This document shows, in pieces, positions 1 through 11,737 of a stretch of DNA of 64,000 nucleotides. Source of the stretch: Parvularia atlantis (lineage: Eukaryota > Opisthokonta > Rotosphaerida); contig CALSCO010001386.1 of NCBI GenBank assembly GCA_943704415.1, forward strand, positions 1-64,000, given 5' to 3'. The notes under the pieces are model-generated. The model ran no database searches. It was not told the DNA's origin and was given only the letters and a program-made list of their open reading frames with translations. Position 1 is the first letter of the stretch, and every line of letters starts with the position of its first letter. The translations under genes and the position numbers were made by a program.

Positions 1-127
1 CTCGACCCGTCGCTTGGCTTCAACCCCCACTGGCGTTTTTAAATGCCACCTCCACCTCTGCCGCTGAACGTTCGCGCTCGGTTCTCGCCAGCTCGCCTGC
101 GTCCTGTGTCACTTTTTTTTTGTGCGG

Positions 128-848
128 ATGGGCCTCGCGAGCTACCGCCGCCTGTGCGACCCGCGCCGCACGCTGCTGCTGCGGCTCCCGCGCGAGCAGC
201 TCGCCGCGACGGTTCACACACAGCTGGCACGGAGCGTGCAGCTCGCGCTCGACAAGACGCGCCGGCCGGGCCAGGCCGAGCCGCGCATTACGCTCTTCCG
301 TCTGCTCAAAGCGCGTGGGCGCCCGCACGGCCAGCTGCGGCCTGACCGCGGACGCGCAGGACCCGTACGGCTTTGTGCAGCACCCGCTCGCGGTCGTCAC
401 GTTCTCGTCCGCGGCCGGACGCGCGGAGGCTCTCACCGCGTCGCGCGACGACCTCACCTTCTTCGAGATCCCGTTCGGTGCATGCGCGACGCGGCCTGCC
501 CGCCCGCTGACGCGCTGGTGCACCGCAGCGGTGCAGCGGCAAGGGCGCACGCGGCCCGTGTGGCTGGAGGAGGCCGACCGGGTCGACCAGGTCTTCTTCG
601 CGACGCGCGAGCAGCTGGACGCGTACAACGCGAGCGTGCGGGCGCGCGAGCAGCAGCAGCAGCAGGCGGCGTCGCCGCCGCGGCTGGTCAAGACATCGTT
701 GTCGCGGCCGCGAGGTGCCGCCTCGAAGCCGTCTGCTGATGCGCGGCCTGCGTCTGCCGGTGCCTCGAAGCCGTCTGCCGATGCCTCGAAGCCGTCTGCC
801 GATGCGCGGCCTGCACAAGCACAAGCAGCACCGGCAGCAGCGGGCTGA
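128..848 (+). CDS. Hypothetical protein with ASKPSAD repeats
   Basis: I do not recognise this protein. It starts at the ATG at 128 (MGLASYRRLCDPRR) and is read through two short introns, 315-359 (GTGGGC..GCGCAG) and 478-528 (GTGCAT..CCGCAG). The second is a multiple of three without a stop, so it could also be retained. The body has the motifs DPYGFVQHPLAVVTFSS and PVWLEEADRVDQVFF, followed by a Gln run and a tail of repeated ASKPSADA units. No signal peptide or membrane segment is visible. It converges on the next gene, with stop codons 86 bp apart. Coding is supported by uninterrupted frames across predicted splice sites and by the GC-rich codon pattern of its neighbours; the function is unknown. 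Confidence 0.55.
717..815 (+). repeat. Tandem repeat coding ASKPSAD units
   Basis: Three imperfect copies of a roughly 21-nt unit (gcctcgaagccgtctgc..gat) lie in the 3' end of the hypothetical gene. They encode ASKPSADA-type heptads in a Pro/Ala/Ser-rich tail. This looks like recent in-frame expansion of a disordered segment. Confidence 0.7.
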
Positions 849-934
849 CGTGTGAACCATGCGAGTGCGCAAACAGACACAACACTGCAACCAAACGCGC
901 GCGCACAACGCCATCGCCTCCGCACGTCCGCGCC

Positions 935-1818
935 TCACGCCCGCACGGCACGCATCAGGTCCAGCACGGGCCGCAGCAGGCCCGTGCCCAGCGCGCCGTC
1001 TGCGCCCTCGGGGCAGTTGCGCGGCTGCGTGAACAGGCTCGGGCTGTGCGACTGTGCGCGGAACGTGTTGAACTGGACCGTGGCCACGAGCTCGGGTGGG
1101 TAGTAGACCTCGATGCGGAACAGGTTGTTGGTGCCCGAGAGGAACCTGCGCAGAACAGGTCAGCAGACGTGCGATCGATGCACGGGACGGCGCACCACAG
1201 GTCGACCGGGATGTTGCCGGCCTCGGCATCGGTCACGCGCCAGTGGTCCACCGTCTTGTTGTTGACCGTTTCCTGCCGACGCGGCCGTTGGCGTCGGCGA
1301 GCGTGAGCGGCTCGTGCCCGGCAAGGTGTGCACACGCCTTGCCCACAAACTGGACCGAGTCGGCCCGCCGCAGCACGTCTGGCGGCAGCTGCGGCGTGTC
1401 GAGCGCCTGGCGCGCGAGGCAGCGGCCAAGCAGCACCACGTACGCCTCGCCCAGATCGTAGCGCGCGATCACGGTCGCGGCTTGCGCGCGAAACGTCAGC
1501 AAATCACGCACACCCGCTCCGCGCCCGCCCCGTGCCCCGTGCCCCGCACAGCGCCCCGGCGCACGCACGCGGCACGCCCGGGATGGTCGCGTCCAGGCGC
1601 GTCGCGTTCTGCTTATAGCTGTAGTACTGGATCGCCGTCAGCTGCACCTCGCGCGGCGCCGACAGCACGACGGTCACGTCGGCGTAGTACTCGGACGGCA
1701 GCACGGGCGGCGTCGGGTTCTGCGCCACGGCAGGGCGCGGGCCGAGGGTGGCGAGCGCGAGCACGAGCGCAAGCACGAGCGCGACGGCGGCAGCGGCGGA
1801 CGACGGCTGCGCACGCAT
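935..1818 (-). CDS. Secreted ependymin/LolA-like protein
   Basis: The start is the ATG whose complement ends at 1818. The first 32 residues are a clear signal peptide (MRAQPSSAAAAVALVLALVL.. then AVAQ), so the product is secreted or lumenal. The joined exons read ..EYYADVTVV, YYSYKQNATRLDAT, TVIARYDLGEAYVVLLGRC, QFETVNNKTVDHWRV, IPVDLWCAVPFLSG, then SLFTQPRNCPE. The order Tyr-rich strand, aromatic G-Y-V strand ending in Cys, a DHWRV strand, VDLW, and a closing F-x-P-x-x-C is what I expect of ependymin-type proteins, whose fold resembles LolA and binds lipid. The family call rests on this motif order, not on an alignment. Introns are short, one with an AAG acceptor. It lies 47 bp downstream of the HRD1 gene on the same strand. 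Confidence 0.5.
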
Positions 1819-1865
1819 GTCGTGTGGTGTGTGACAAAGGTAAGTGCGAGCATACGCAAGTCACA

Positions 1866-3916
1866 TCACGCGACAGCTCGTTGGGTCTGTGCGGCCGAGG
1901 AAGCCGCTGCCGGGTCGCCCGCCGCCGCGGTCAGCTGCTGATACTGGACGAGCGCGACGATTGCCGACGAGATCTGCGCCGGCGCGTCAGCGGTGCGGAC
2001 GGGTCTGACACGCGGCGCGGACCTGTTGCTGCACGCGCTGCAGCAGCCGGATGCGCTCGATCACCGCCGCGCGCTCCGTGCCCTCCATGCGCGCGAGCTG
2101 TTCGGCCGTCAGCGCCTCGAGGTTGACTGCGCCCGCGCCGTCAGCCTCGCCGACACGCTCGTCGCCGGCCCGCGCGCACCGTCCGCGAACGGCAGGTTGT
2201 CGAGCGGGTAGAGCAGCACAGGCCCCGGCGGGAGGCCGCCGACGGACGTGAGCGCCGCGGCCGTGGCGGCGAGGGGCGATGCGGCGTCGTCCCCGGGCCA
2301 CCGCGTACTACTGCTTGCGCCGCCGAGGCGCGCTGCTGCGTCCGTCGCCGCTGCTGCAGGGCGCGCAAAGCCTGGTGGCGGCGGCGCGGGCCGCTCGTGC
2401 ACGGGCAGGGGCTGCGGCGGCGCGCGCTGGGGCATCGGTGGCCGGCCAGCGACCGCCGCGGCCGGCGCCGCATTCGGCCGCCGGTTGGGCCCGGCGAGCA
2501 CGCTCATGCGGCACGTCGGGCAGGTCTGCTGGCGCTCGAGCCAGGACCGGAGGCAGTGGAAGTGGAAGATGTGGCCGCAGGGCAGCTGCGGGCGCGCGCG
2601 TGAGCTCGCCGCGTGGGCCAGAGCGAACGAAGGCGCACCTTCTTGCCAGAGTCCATGTCCTCGCGGCAGATGATGCACGTCCGGTCCGTCTGCGCCAGCT
2701 CGGCCTCGGTCGCGTCCGGGTAGCGCTCGTTCATGTTGTACGTCGCGCGGCGGTATTGGAGCATGTCGGCCAGGCGCATCGTGAACGAGCGGAAGGAGTA
2801 GTACAGGTCGCGAACGATGTGCAGCGGGATGCCGTAGTACGTGAAGATGGCACCAAACAGTCCCGTGTACAGCACGAACTTGAGGAAGTCTGTGCGCGCG
2901 CGCGTGCTCCTGCGTCGGCCGCGCGGCTCGCTCGCAGGCGGCAGCGACGCACCGACGACCAGGTCCAGGTGGAAGATGTACACCGACTTGTTCTCCCACG
3001 GGTTCTCGTCGCGCAGGTCGATCGTGTGCAGGACGTATTTGATCATGATCGAGACGCACGTCACGGCGAGCACGGCGTACTGCGGCGCGGCCGTCAGGCC
3101 GGTCGTCATGCCAGGTCGCCGGTGCGCGCACCTCGAACGCAAACAGGATCATCATCGACGGGCCCTTGGCCATCGTGTACGTGATTGTGTAGTGCAGGAA
3201 GAACGCGTTGACGGCCATCAGCGCCACAAACAGGCTGACCATGCGCACGTGGAAGACGCGTGTCAGAACGGGGCTCTGCTCCATCTGCGCGCCGGCCGCG
3301 CGTCAGCCGGCCCGCCGCGCGCAAAGCACTGCCAGCGACGGCGCACAAAGTCGATCCGGTCCTGGTACAGCCAGTGCAGCAGCTTGACGGCGAGCAGGAC
3401 CGAGAAGAACATGACGAAGCGCAGGTCGAACTCGTCGCGGAACATGGTCATGGCAAGGCACGTCTCGGTGATGGCGTACCACACGTTCTCGTACGCGTGC
3501 TGGCGCGCGCCGCGCGGGTCAGCAGGCCGTGTGCGCACACGAAGGCGGCGGCAGCGGCAGTGGCGCACCTCGACCTCGATCGGCCGCAGCGCGCCGAAGA
3601 AGACCGTCTGCAGCAGGCGCACGAGCAGGATCATCGCCAGGAAGCCCGTGTTGACGAAGACCTGCGCGGTGCGTCAGCGCCCGTCACGCCCGCCCGCGCC
3701 CGCCCACGCCGCGCACCATCACGCTCAGGTTGGACTTGGACAGGTACACGCACGCGAGGTAGAACTGGGCTGCGGCGGCGAGGTGTCAGCTCTTGGGCGT
3801 CCGTCCGCGCGCGCGCGCGCGCACGCCCGCGCACCGTGGTGCACGAGCGCGTTGGCCACGACCATCGCCGCGAGGCCGACGCTCACGAACGCGTAGGTCG
3901 AGAAGGTCAAGCGCAT
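1866..3916 (-). CDS. SYVN1: HRD1/synoviolin ER ubiquitin ligase
   Basis: This is the membrane RING-H2 E3 ligase of ER-associated degradation, which ubiquitinates misfolded lumenal and membrane proteins. The ATG at 3916 opens a chain of hydrophobic segments ([90 protein letters not shown]), the multi-span domain of the family. It is followed by the C3H2C3 [38 protein letters not shown]. The spacing and the [15 protein letters not shown] ending are diagnostic. A Pro/Ala-rich tail ends in a helix (EQLARMEG.., [19 protein letters not shown]). The RING is interrupted by an intron just before LPCGH. It is divergent from STK16, with 80 bp between start codons. Confidence 0.93.
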
Positions 3917-3996
3917 GACCGGCGCAAGTCACGGACAGGCTCTGACGTCACAGACGCGGCACGCGCAGATTGGCTTGCCGCCCGTGCCCAATCGGC
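3917..3996. promoter_or_regulatory. Divergent promoter HRD1/STK16
   Basis: Eighty bases separate the two opposing start codons. The interval holds ATTGG at 3969-3973 and CCAAT at 3988-3992, an inverted pair of CCAAT boxes of the kind bound by NF-Y in many eukaryotic bidirectional promoters. Function is inferred from position and motif only. Confidence 0.4.
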
Positions 3997-5424
3997 ATGC
4001 AGCTCGAGGAAGCCGCCACGCGCGACCCGCGCGATCGCTCCTGGTTCGAGTCGTGCCTCGGGCCCGTCTTCGCCTTCCTCACGGACGCGCTGGGCGGCCC
4101 GCCGAGTACCGTCACGATCAACGGCCGGCGCTTCCGGCTCGCGCCGCTGGGCGAGGGGTGGCGTCGTCGATCTCGCTGGCGCATCAGAGTCGCTAAACGT
4201 GTGCGTCGCGCATCGCGCGCAGCGCCTTCAGCTTTGTCTTCGCGGCCGAGGAGATCGGCACGGGCCACACGTTCGCGCTCAAGCGCATGACTTGCCAGGA
4301 TAACGAGTCCGTGCGCGAGGCCCTGCGCGAGGCCGAGCTGTACCGGCTGTTTCGCCACCGCAACATCATCGCCCTGCACGACTCGTGCGTGCTCGACTCG
4401 CCGCGCGTGCCGGGCGCCAAGGACGTGTACATGCTCCTGCCGCTGTATCGGGTGTGTGGATGGCCGCCGTGTGCGCCGCGATGCTGAGCGCGCGCGGCAG
4501 AGGGGCACGCTGCAGGACCTCATCAACGACATCGGCGCGCGCGACCGCCTCGAGGAGGACGAGGTGCTCGCGATCGCCCTCGGCCTGTGCGAGGTGTGTC
4601 CTACGCACACGATTGCGCACGTGCGCTGACTGCGTGCAGGCCGTCGCACAGCTGCACCACTTCAAGCCGCCGGGCTCGAGCGTCGAGACGCCCCTGGCGC
4701 ACCGCGTGCGTCTCGCTCACCCCGCCCGCGAGGCGCTGACGCGGGCACGGTGCAGGACATCAAGCCGGGCAACGTGCTCCTCGCCGACGACGACCAGCCC
4801 GTGCTGATGGTGCGCGCCTGCGTGTGTGCCTGCGTGCCGCCGCCGCCGACGCGACACGACGCGACGCGCGCTGCAGGACTTTGGCAGCGTGACCAAGGCG
4901 CGCGTGACCGTCAAGACGCGCACCGAGGCCGTGGCGCTCTCGGTGCGTCCCGCCGCGCGTGCGCCCGCGCACCGATCACGCCGCGCAGGACCTTGCGGGC
5001 GAGCGGTGCACGATGCCGTACCGCGCGCCCGAGCTGTTTGACGTGGCGACGGGCGTGACTCTGGACGAGCGCACGGACATCTGGGTGCGCACGCCTGCGT
5101 CTGTGCCGGAACGTGTACGCACACACTCATTCCGCCCGGGTCCAGTCGATCGGTTGCACGATCTACGCCGTTGCGTACGGCATATCGCCCTTCGAGAGGC
5201 AGGCCGCGGGCGGCAGCCTTTCGCTCGCGATCGTCAACGGCAGGTTCGAGTACCCGCGCGACGACCCGTACAGCGGTGCGCGCCACCGCGGCCTTGCCGT
5301 GCCGGGGCTGAGCGGTCGGGCAGCCAAGCTGCGCGGGATCATCAACTTCTGCCTCGTCGTCGACAAGGACCAGCGGCCCTTTGTGGACGAGGTGCTCGAG
5401 CGGCTCCGCACCGCCAGGCAGTAG
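3997..5424 (+). CDS. STK16: STK16-like serine/threonine kinase (NAK family)
   Basis: An active-looking protein kinase of the NAK/STK16 group, whose members act at the Golgi and in secretion. The ATG at 3997 is the first in frame. Joined exons show the lysine strand THFALKRM, the catalytic loop HRDIKPGNVLL (HR from one exon, DIKPGNV from the next), then DDQPVLM followed by DFGSV, then RCTMPYRAPELFDV and ERTDIW..SIGCTIYAV. DxQPVLMDxGS and the APELF context match human STK16 closely. All catalytic residues (Lys, HRD, DFG) are present, unlike the pseudokinase further on. There are about eight short introns. No N-terminal Gly for myristoylation follows this ATG, which differs from the mammalian protein. 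Confidence 0.88.
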
Positions 5425-5488
5425 GCATCACGCTCACCGCTTTTTTTTCAGCTGCACAAACGGAACCAGAGAAAGCGAGTGGTGATGC

Positions 5489-8168
5489 TCAGAGCGGCTG
5501 AACGCGGACCTGCAAAGTCACGTTGCCCGTCACGTTGTCCTCGTTGCTGCACGCCGCCGCCGCGTCAGCTCGCGCCTATGCCCAGGGTCGCGCCACGCAC
5601 CGGTACCAGACCGACGGCCGCCGCTCGCACTCGAGCGTGTAGTCGACAAACCCGCCGTACTTGCCCTCGACCATGGCCGTCTCGGCCACGACGTTGACCT
5701 CGCCCATGAAGTCGTCGGCGCGGACCGTGTTGTAGTTCCAGATCTGCACGTTGACCAGCGCCTGGTCGAGCGTGTGACTGAAGAACACAAAGCTCTCGTT
5801 AAACTTGGGGTTGAGCGTGTCGTTGCAGATGACAAAGCCGCGCGCCTGCGCCGCACGGTTGGCAACCCGCACGCCGCAGCGAAGCACTCGCGCACCTCCT
5901 GCGTCTCGCGCGACTGGATCGCGCAGCAGCCCTCGGTCGAGTCAGTGCAGCGCACGAGCAGGTACGGGTCGGCGCCCTGGCCCATCATGTCGCTCTTGCG
6001 CAGGTTGTCGGCCTGGATGACCTGCGTGGCGTGGGTGGCGCGCGTGGGGTCACGCCCTGTGTTCGCGAGCGAGCGGCGGCGGGCGTGCGGCGCACGTTGA
6101 CCGTGATGCGGTACTTGTACGGGCCCTTGCACCGCGGCTCCTTGGGCTTGGTCGCGACGAGCGGCTCGCACTTGGCGAAGAGCGTCGAGACGCGCAGGAG
6201 CGACGTCTCCACAAACACGCGCAACAGGAACTCGGACGTCTGGCCGGGCTCGAACGTGCTCGGGACAATCACGTAGTTGCCCGGCATGAGCTCGCAGCGC
6301 GACGACAGCTGGCGCGCGTTGATGTAGTCGACCTTGTGCGCGACCTTGCCCAGCTCGACCATGCGCAACATCCGGTTGGCCTCGGTTTGCATGATCACAA
6401 ACCTGTTGCGAGCGCGCGCGCACGCTCAGTCACCCCCCGTTGCAGCCACCTCCCACACGCGCGCACCCGATCGACACGTTGGCGCTCGGCGGCGGCCCGC
6501 TCTCGGTCGTCAGCGCCATGCTCGAGCCGCTGCCGGCCGCGGGGCCGCCCCGATGGTCCTCCTGCATCAGACTCACGATCACCTTGGCCTTGTGCTTGAG
6601 CGTGAGCATGAACTGCGGGTTGTTGAGGAACGTGTCCGGGTGGTTGGTGCTCCCGCCCGAGTTGACTGCCGCACGCCGCGCGCGCGGACCGTGAGCGTGG
6701 CGTAGCGTGGCGTGGCGCGCGGCCCTACGCACGCTTTGTCCACGAGTTGTTGAACGTAAACACATGGAACGTCGACTTGGTGCTCAGCAGCGCCGTGTTG
6801 ATCACGCGGCACAGCACGATCTTGTTGAAGTGCTGCGCGGCGCCTCTGCGGTGAGCGCGCGACACGCGCGACGCACACGCCCGGCGCACCTGCACAAAGT
6901 CCTGGAAGCTCATCCAGAACTCGCCGTCGTCCGCCTTGACCAGCCCGAGCTTCTTCTTGTCAGCGTCCGAGATCTTCTTCCACTCCTGCGCGCTCAGTCA
7001 GGCGTGCGCTGCGCTGCGGGCTCATTGGGCGGGCGCGCGGACCTCCGAGTTGTCGGCCCACGCGCCCGTCCACTCGCCCTCGCCCCACGGGTTGCGCAGG
7101 CGGATCATCTCAAACTGCTCAAAGTTGAAGAAGCCGCGGTGCTTGATGCGCTGGATCGCGGTGATGGCGTACGCTGTGTCGCGCGGCCCACGCGTCAGAC
7201 GAAGTGAGCGAGCTGGCAGTCGCGCGCACCGTGGCCCGGCACCAGGCCGCTCTCGCCCGGACGCTCGCGCTCGTCTTCGGGCACGTCCAGAGCGCCGATG
7301 CTCGCCGTGACCAACGCACCATCGCGACGCGCGTGCGCGAGGCGCTCAAACAGGCGCTTGACGTCGGTCTGGTCGTCGACGGTGATGTCGTCCACGACTG
7401 CCCGCGCGGCCGCCGCCGTCAGTCGTGCCGCACCGCACGAGCGGCCGCGCACCGCCGTTGGTGAAGTCGACAAGCGCGTCGGCCGTGCTGCCCGTGTCGA
7501 GGCGCTCGTACGAGCCGACGAGCTTGGCGTAGGCCTTCTCGAGCAGCGACGCCCAGAACTCGTTCGAGGCCTTGGACTGGGCGAAGATAAGCTGGCCCGT
7601 CTCCTGGTTGACCGGGAGGGTGTCGTCGACGACGACCTCGATGCGCTTGCCCATGCGCCAGAAGCGGAAGCGCACGATGCCCGCGTACTGCTTGTCGTCC
7701 GTCATCTGCATGTCCTGCGCCTCCTTGTCGGGGAAGACCTGCGCACGGCGTCAGCCTCCCCCGATCGCATCGGCCTGCAGCCCGCGCCGCACGCGCCTCG
7801 TCCAGGTACTCGCGGTTGCCCGCCAGGACGCAGCACGCCGTCACCAGCCAGCAGTTGCCGATGTGGCCCTGGACGATGTCGTTGGTTGACGCGCCGTCCA
7901 CCAGCAGCCGCGCGCCCGCCGCGATCTCGTGCGGCCGCTTCCAGACGATCTTGGGGTACTTGGCCGAGAGCGCGGGGCCGATCGACTGGCGCGGGGGGGG
8001 CGGGCCGTGAGTCTGTGCGCATTCCCACGAGCCGACGCTGAGCAAAACCTGGCTCGACGCGGGGAACTTGTCGTCGACGAAGAGCGCGCCACTCTCCTTG
8101 TGGCCGGCATGCTGGCGCAGCAGCGCCGCGTAGTCCTGGCCGAAGAAGTGCACCAGGCTCGGCGCCAT
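5489..8168 (-). CDS. Calpain-type cysteine protease with C2 domain
   Basis: A calcium-type cysteine protease. The order is a short N-terminus (MAPSLVHFFGQDY), the CysPc domain, domain III, then a C2 domain ending at NVTLQVRVQPL. The catalytic triad is visible: Cys in QGHIGNCWLVTA, His in PGHAYAI and Asn in RLRNPWGEGEWTGAW. The substrate-cleft motif SNEFWASLLEKAYAKLVGSYE is intact. Domain III carries NPQFMLTLKHKAKVIVSLMQ and PGNYVIVPSTFEPG. The C2-like part has GADPYLLVRC and TLNPKFNESFVFF. The layout (protease, domain III, C2, no EF hands) is that of CAPN5/6-type calpains, here with an active-site Cys. There are about ten short introns; the start is the ATG at 8168. Confidence 0.92.
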
Positions 8169-8484
8169 GGCTCTGCGCGCGCGCCCGCGGTGGCGGTGGC
8201 GTGAGCTTCCTCGCGCGTGCCCTGAAACAGGCCCCGGCGCGCTTAGATCTCGCGCGCACAGACGCCCCCCTCCCACAGCCGCAGCCCCGCTCCCGGCACC
8301 GGCCTCGCGCGCAGCACGTCCGCGCCGCGCACCAGGCGGCGGCTGTCGCGGGCTGCACGGCACAGCGGCGCGCGCGAGGCAGCTCGCCGGGCCCCTGCCG
8401 CGCCGCCAATAAGTCGATTCGAGAGAATGCAAGTACGTATCGCGCGCTGATTGGTCCGCACGCCCAGCCAACCAGCGACGCGCG
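8169..8484. promoter_or_regulatory. Calpain/AMP deaminase intergenic region
   Basis: This 316-bp gap between two divergent start codons is one of only two non-genic stretches above 300 bp. I see no gene in it. It contains CCAAT at 8406-8410 and its complement ATTGG at 8450-8454, an inverted pair 40 bp apart close to the AMP deaminase start. The rest is GC-rich without repeats. Confidence 0.4.
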
Positions 8485-11400
8485 ATGAACAGCGCGGCCG
8501 ATGTGTCGGCCGCGCCGGCCTCGCTCGACCTGCCGTGCGTGGCGGCCGCTCGCGCGCACGCGTGCACCGCGAGAGGCGCTGATCGCGGCGCGCGCAGGTA
8601 CCGCGTCGAGCGCTCGATGGACAACGAGCACCTGCAGGCGATCATGGAGCCGCTCATCCACGGCGCCGTCGACGGCGAGGCGCCGCTGCCGATGCTCGCT
8701 TTCACGCGCGTGCGCGTCGAGGGCGCCGCCGCCGACCTCGGCCAGACACCCGAGTTTGTCGCGATGGCCCAGCAGCTGCGCGAGTGCATGCGCCTGCGCC
8801 GGCGCTACCTCGATGCCAGCGTCCAGACCGCCGGCGCCAACCCAAAGGACGCGCGCACGGGCGTGCGGGCCGACGGGCGCACACCGCCGTTCGACCCGTT
8901 CGATGCGCCGGTGCCGGCGAACTGCAGCAACACGGTGCGTGCGGGCGGGCCCACACCCGCACGGCGGCTGATCGATCGAGCAGTACACGTGCGAGTTCCG
9001 CGACGGCGTCTTTGTCGTGCTGCGCGCCGCGGGTGCGCCCGTGCGCCGCGGGCTTGCGCGGAGCAGCTGATAGTGCGCGGCCGTGCAGACAGATCGGCAG
9101 AGTACGACATCCCCAACGTCGGCCAGTTCTACCGCGACCTCAACGTGCTGCTGTCGGTCGCGTCGGACGGGCCGACCAAGTCGTTCGCGTTCAAGCGGCT
9201 CAAGCTGCTCGAGTCAAAGTTCAGGTGCGCGCACACGCCCCGTCGCGCCGTCAGCCTCACCGCCGCACGCCAGCCTCTACGTGCAGCTGAATGAGCTGGC
9301 CGAGCGCGCGGCGTGCAAGGTTCGGCGCCTGCACGGTGGGCCCGCACGCTCAGCCCGGACCCCGCTCAGCTCGTGCCTCACCGCGACTTTTACAACGTGC
9401 GCAAGGTCGACACGCACGTGCACCACAGCGCGTGCATGAACCAGAAGCACCTGCTGCGGTTCATCAAGTGCAAGCTCAAGCGCAACCCGAACGTACGCGC
9501 CGCATAGCACCGCGCCGCCAGTGCGCTCACGTGCCCGGTCCCCTCAGGACGTCGTCATCTTCCGCGACAACCAGCATCTGACGCTCGAGCAGGTGTTTCA
9601 GTCGCTCAAGCTGACCGCGTACGACCTCAGCATCGACACGCTCGACATGCACGTGCGTCCCTGCTACGCGGCCGCTATGCGGCCGGCTCACGACGCACGC
9701 AGGCGCACAGCGACGCATTCCACCGCTTCGACAAGTTCAAGTGCGCGTCGCTGGCGTCGTGGGCACAGCGCGACGTATGCTGAGCCGCGCCGCGCCGCAC
9801 AGCCTCAAGTACAACCCGGTGGGCGAGTCGCGTCTGCGCGAGATCTTCCTCAAGACCGACAACTTCATCGGCGGGCGGTACCTGGCCGAGCTGACGATGG
9901 GTGGGGCGCGCGGCGAGGCCGGGCCGAAGCGCACACAAGCTAACCTCACCGCCCCCGCGCGACGCCAGAGGTCATGGCTGACATGGAGGAGTCCAAGTAC
10001 CAGATGGCCGAGTACCGCGTGTCGATCTACGGAAAGTGCGTGGGCGGCCGCCGTGCGACGCGGACCGCGCGTCCTGACGCGGGGCGCGCAGGTCTGTGTC
10101 TGAGTGGGACAAGCTGGCCAGCTGGTTCTGCGCCAACCGCGTCTTCTCGCCCAACGTGCGCTGGCTGATCCAGGTGCCGCGACTGTACAGCGTGTACAAA
10201 AGCACGGGCCTCGTGCGCACGTTTGCCGACTTTCTGCGCAGTGCGTGGGCGTACGCAGCGTGTGAGCGCTCGCTGAGCCGGCCGCAGACCTGTTCCAGCG
10301 CCTGTTTGAGGCGACGATCAACCCGGAGGCGCACCCGAGCCTACACCGCATGCTGCAGCAGGTCATCGGCTTCGACTCGGTGGACGACGAAAGCAGGTTT
10401 AGCAAGCGCATCCACAAGATGTGCGTGCTCGCGCGCATTCAGCCCCGCGATGGCTCACGTGCGCGTAGCTACCCGACGCCCGAGAATTGGGACCTGCCGT
10501 CCGACCCGCCGTACTCGTACTACATCTACCACATGTGGGCCAACGTAGCCTCGCTCAACCGGCTGCGCAAGGAGCGCGGCATGAGTGCGTCGCAGTGGTT
10601 GCGGCGGCCTCACGCTCACCCGGCCGCGACGCACGCACAGACACGTTTGTGCTGCGACCGCACGCGGGCGAGGCCGGCAACGAGGCCAACGAAAACCTGG
10701 CCGTGTGCTTCCTGCTGTCGTACGGCATTTCGCACGGCATCCTGCTGCGCAAGGTGCCGGCGCTGCAGTACATGTGCGCCGCCGCGACCGTCGCGCATCG
10801 CATCGGCCGCGGCTGAGCGTGCCGCAACCCAGGTACTACCTCGAGCAGGTCGGCGTGGCCATGTCGCCCCTGTCCAACAACGCGCTCTTTCTGCACTACG
10901 ACCGCAACCCCTTCCCCGAGTTCTTCAGCCGCGGCCTCAACGTCTCGCTGTCGACGGACGACCCGCTCCTGCTGCACTTCACGCGCGAGCCCCTGATGGA
11001 GGAGTACTCGTGCGCGGCGCAGGTGCACGGCGACATTGCGGGGGCGCGCGGTCTCACCCATGGCGCAGATCTGGCGGCTCACGGCGGCCGACATGTGCGA
11101 GCTCGCGCGCAACAGCGTGCTGCAGTCGGGATTTGAGCTGAGCCTCAAGCGAGTGCGCAGCACTTGGTGGGCGAGACCAGTCTGACCACGTGCGCAGTAC
11201 TGGATCGGCGACCGCTGCGACCGGCCCGGCGTTGAGGGCAACGGTGCTGGCGCTCATGTGCACACGCTGCAGCCACTTGATGCATGCGCGCGCATGCAGA
11301 CATGAACCGCACCAACGTGCCCGACATCCGCATCGCATACCGGCACGAGACGCTGACCGAGGAGCGCCGGCTGATCTGGGGCGACGGTGCGTGACGCGGG

Positions 11401-11706
11401 CTGCTGCGGGCTGCTACGCACGGCGGTCTCACTTACCTCGCCGCAGATTACGCCGGGACGTACGAGCCCGCCGCCACGACCGTCGCGCAGCCAGAGGCTC
11501 TGCCGCATACAGCACCAGCCGCAGCAGCCGCACCCGCGCGAGACCACAAGGCGCAGGCGCTGGCGAGCGTCAAGCGCAAGCTGTCGGTGTTCACATCGCT
11601 CGGCGTGCTCAACAGCCTGCACGGGCTGCCGGGCTCGCCGCACAAGCCGGGCGAGGCGGACGCGGCCGGGTCGCCGCCACGCAAGACGGCGCGCAATGAG
11701 ACGTGA
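8485..11706 (+). CDS. AMPD: AMP deaminase
   Basis: Converts AMP to IMP and ammonia in the cytosol, part of the purine nucleotide cycle. The ATG at 8485 gives [17 protein letters not shown]. The catalytic domain starts at [20 protein letters not shown], whose HxH binds zinc. It continues through [26 protein letters not shown], the third zinc-ligand region [11 protein letters not shown], and the family signature [15 protein letters not shown] with the catalytic Asp pair. The end ([14 protein letters not shown], then a Ser/Pro/Lys tail ending KTARNET) is typical. The N-terminal part ([21 protein letters not shown]) is also conserved. It is split by at least a dozen introns of about 45-60 nt. Its stop lies 31 bp before the SNAP-47 start on the same strand. 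Confidence 0.95.
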
Positions 11707-11737
11707 TGTTGCAGATTAGACTTGCAGCTCGTCCTTG

